A DNA stretch of 7,692 nucleotides. Origin: Fimbriimonadaceae bacterium. Lineage in GTDB: Bacteria; Armatimonadota; Fimbriimonadia; Fimbriimonadales; Fimbriimonadaceae. The DNA is taken from NCBI GenBank assembly GCA_025451715.1, contig JANWJY010000005.1:1-7692 (forward strand), written 5' to 3'. Numbering within the stretch: the stretch's first letter is position 1; the number at the start of each line of letters is the position of its first letter. Position numbers and translations under genes: made by a program. This document shows, piece by piece, positions 6,419-7,692 of this stretch. A model generated the notes under the pieces. The model saw only the letters and a list, made by a program, of their open reading frames with translations. It did no database searches and was not told the origin of the DNA.

Positions 6419-7560
6419 GTTTCACCGTAAGAGAAGCCTCTTTCCCAGCGGACGCAGACGCGGTCCAGAAAGTCTGGTCGTGGGTGTACAGCCTTGTCGC
6501 TCCGTCAGAACCGCTCGACCCTCCGGCGGACAGGGAGAAGTGGTACGTCGGCCTCGAGGACGGAACTCCCACGACGGCGTGCAAAGTCCACGGCTACACG
6601 GTCGCGCGCGGAGAGGCGGACCTGAGCTGCGGCGGCGTCGCAGCGGTCGCGACGCTCAGCGAGCACAGGAAAAAGGGCCACGGCCAAAGGTTCATGGTCG
6701 ATGTTCTGCAGCTCATGCGCGAATACGGCCACGTCATCTCGTCGCTGTACGCGTTCCGCGACCCGTTCTACGCGCGAAGCGGCTACGGCACCTGTGGGTG
6801 GCGGTGGAAGATCGTCTGCCCTGCGCACCGAATGCCAAAGACAGAGTGCGCCATGCCTGTGAAGCAGGTCATGGCGTCAGAGATGGACTGTCTCACAACT
6901 GTGCACACAAAGTTCATCCGTGGTTTCTCTGGCAGCGCATTGCGCACACCGGCGATGTGGCAACGGCGAATGGGCACCAAGCCGCCGCTCGTGTACGCGA
7001 TCGGCGACCCGATCGAGGCGTACCTCTGGGTCCGTATCACCGAGTTTTGGGGAAACGTCGACGTCGGCGAGATCGCGTGGTCTACGCCGCGCGGATACGA
7101 CGCGATCATGTCGGTCATCGCAAGCATCGGACACAACCAGAAGACATTCACTTGGATGGAGCCGCCGCACAGCCGATACCTCGCGGCGCACTTCGATCAA
7201 GGCGTCGAAATGTCGATCTACCGCCAGACGATGCACAGGGTGCTCGACGTCGAGAAAGCCTTGAAGCAGCTGAAGCCGAAGGGCGAGGGCGCGTTCACGT
7301 TCAGCGTCCGCGACGAGCAGATCGCCGACAACGACGGCGCGTGGAGCGTCTCGTGGACAGACCAGGGCGTCGACGTCCAGAGGTCGCCGCGCGGCGACAT
7401 AGCCTTTTCCATCGGCGCGTTCTCACAGGCGTTCATGGGGGCGCCGAGCGTCACCGAGCTCGCGCAGCACGGCCTGATCGAGGTGCGCGACCCGTTGTCA
7501 CTGGAGATGGCCGAAAAGCTTTTCACACCGATGTCAGTCTGTTGCATGGAGTTCTTTTAA
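6415..7560 (+). CDS. Eis-like GNAT family N-acetyltransferase
   Basis: This 381-residue protein has the three-part build of the Eis family. An N-terminal GNAT domain (about residues 3-130) has a CoA-binding stretch, VATLSEHRKKGHGQRFM (78-94). A second degenerate GNAT-like domain spans roughly 150-280, and an SCP2-like C-terminal domain roughly 285-381. The motif FYARSGYG (118-125) corresponds to the Eis segment carrying the general-acid Tyr. The chain ends in Phe-Phe; in mycobacterial Eis the C-terminal Phe carboxylate reaches the active site. Eis enzymes acetylate amines of aminoglycosides, peptides or proteins; the natural substrate here is unknown. The ATG at 6415 overlaps the Lrp stop (ATGA). 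The open frame extends back to 6370 but that part lies inside the regulator gene. No separate ribosome binding site is seen, which fits translational coupling. Confidence 0.87.
   Translation: MSFTVREASFPADADAVQKVWSWVYSLVAPSEPLDPPADREKWYVGLEDGTPTTACKVHGYTVARGEADLSCGGVAAVATLSEHRKKGHGQRFMVDVLQLMREYGHVISSLYAFRDPFYARSGYGTCGWRWKIVCPAHRMPKTECAMPVKQVMASEMDCLTTVHTKFIRGFSGSALRTPAMWQRRMGTKPPLVYAIGDPIEAYLWVRITEFWGNVDVGEIAWSTPRGYDAIMSVIASIGHNQKTFTWMEPPHSRYLAAHFDQGVEMSIYRQTMHRVLDVEKALKQLKPKGEGAFTFSVRDEQIADNDGAWSVSWTDQGVDVQRSPRGDIAFSIGAFSQAFMGAPSVTELAQHGLIEVRDPLSLEMAEKLFTPMSVCCMEFF
7548..7551 (+). promoter_or_regulatory. Ribosome binding site (GGAG) for the PLP enzyme gene
   Basis: GGAG lies within the last codons of the acetyltransferase gene, 10 bases before a TTG at 7562. 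It supports the TTG as a start codon; there is no ATG or GTG nearby in that frame. Confidence 0.6.
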
Positions 7561-7561
7561 G

Positions 7562-7692
7562 TTGAGCGAAAACAATTACAGCCTCGATACCCTGCTCGTC
7601 TACCACGGCTCGCGACCCGATCCGACGCACGGATCTGTCGTCCCGCCGGTCTACCAGAGCAGCACGTTCGCGCAAAAAGCCCCCGGCGAGTA
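7562..7692 (+). CDS. Cys/Met metabolism PLP-dependent enzyme (cystathionine gamma-synthase/lyase family), 3' truncated
   Basis: Only the first 43 complete codons are present before the window ends. The start is a TTG at 7562, one base after the acetyltransferase stop, with GGAG ten bases upstream. The peptide reads TLLVYHGSRPDPTHGSVVPP followed by VYQSSTFAQKAPGEY, the characteristic N-terminal arm of the fold-type I family that includes cystathionine gamma-synthase, cystathionine gamma-lyase, O-acetylhomoserine sulfhydrylase and methionine gamma-lyase. The PLP-binding Lys and the specificity residues lie outside the window, so the exact reaction cannot be given. It is the third gene of the Lrp operon, which suggests amino-acid-responsive control of sulphur amino-acid metabolism. 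Confidence 0.88.
   Translation, partial: MSENNYSLDTLLVYHGSRPDPTHGSVVPPVYQSSTFAQKAPGE

Noticed and set aside
6480..7565. 361-codon open frame overlapping the acetyltransferase in another frame
   Set aside because: It is Arg-rich and low in hydrophobics, typical of a shifted frame of a high-GC gene; the 6415-7560 frame has clear Eis-family motifs.
1..7692. Mobile elements, CRISPR arrays, tRNA or rRNA genes
   Set aside because: No transposase-like protein, terminal inverted repeats, spaced direct repeats or recognisable structural RNA segments were seen on either strand.

Overview
The window is a stretch of ordinary bacterial chromosome with high GC content, strong G/C preference at third codon positions and dense gene packing. 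No gap without a gene exceeds about 160 bases. The gene set (M19 dipeptidase, PHB-depolymerase-like esterase, M3B oligopeptidase, VOC protein, Lrp/AsnC regulator, Eis-like acetyltransferase, Cys/Met PLP enzyme) fits a free-living heterotroph that uses peptides. No RNA gene, CRISPR array, insertion sequence or phage gene was seen. The phylum cannot be fixed from the sequence. A lineage such as Armatimonadota (Fimbriimonadia-like) is only a guess, from protein style and the mix of leaderless and Shine-Dalgarno-led genes.

Layout. Bases 2-997 (+) hold the C-terminal three quarters of a membrane-dipeptidase-family (M19) zinc peptidase cut by the window edge. Two small two-helix membrane proteins of unknown function follow at 1087-1320 and 1333-1593 (+). 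The second has base composition unlike its neighbours. Converging on them is a secreted alpha/beta-hydrolase of the PHB depolymerase/LpqC type (1603-2355, -). Divergent from that is a membrane-anchored protein built from about 13 copies of a 22-24-residue repeat (2447-3475, +). A strong stem-loop at 3485-3520 separates it from a minus-strand pair: an M3B oligoendopeptidase F-like enzyme (3993-5747) followed by a VOC/glyoxalase-fold protein (3973-3548).

The right end is a tightly packed plus-strand operon: an Lrp/AsnC regulator (5909-6418), an Eis-like GNAT acetyltransferase whose ATG overlaps the regulator's stop (6415-7560), and the N-terminus of a cystathionine gamma-synthase/methionine gamma-lyase family enzyme starting at a TTG behind a GGAG (7562 onward). 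A near-consensus sigma70 promoter sits so close to the Lrp ATG that the transcript should be leaderless. Three copies of TCATTAG lie in the same intergenic region and may be operator half-sites.

The most noteworthy items are the repeat protein, the apparent leaderless start of the Lrp operon (with a weaker parallel at the repeat protein), the TCATTAG repeats, and the regulator-acetyltransferase-PLP enzyme operon. Nothing amounts to a clear new defence or mobile system.
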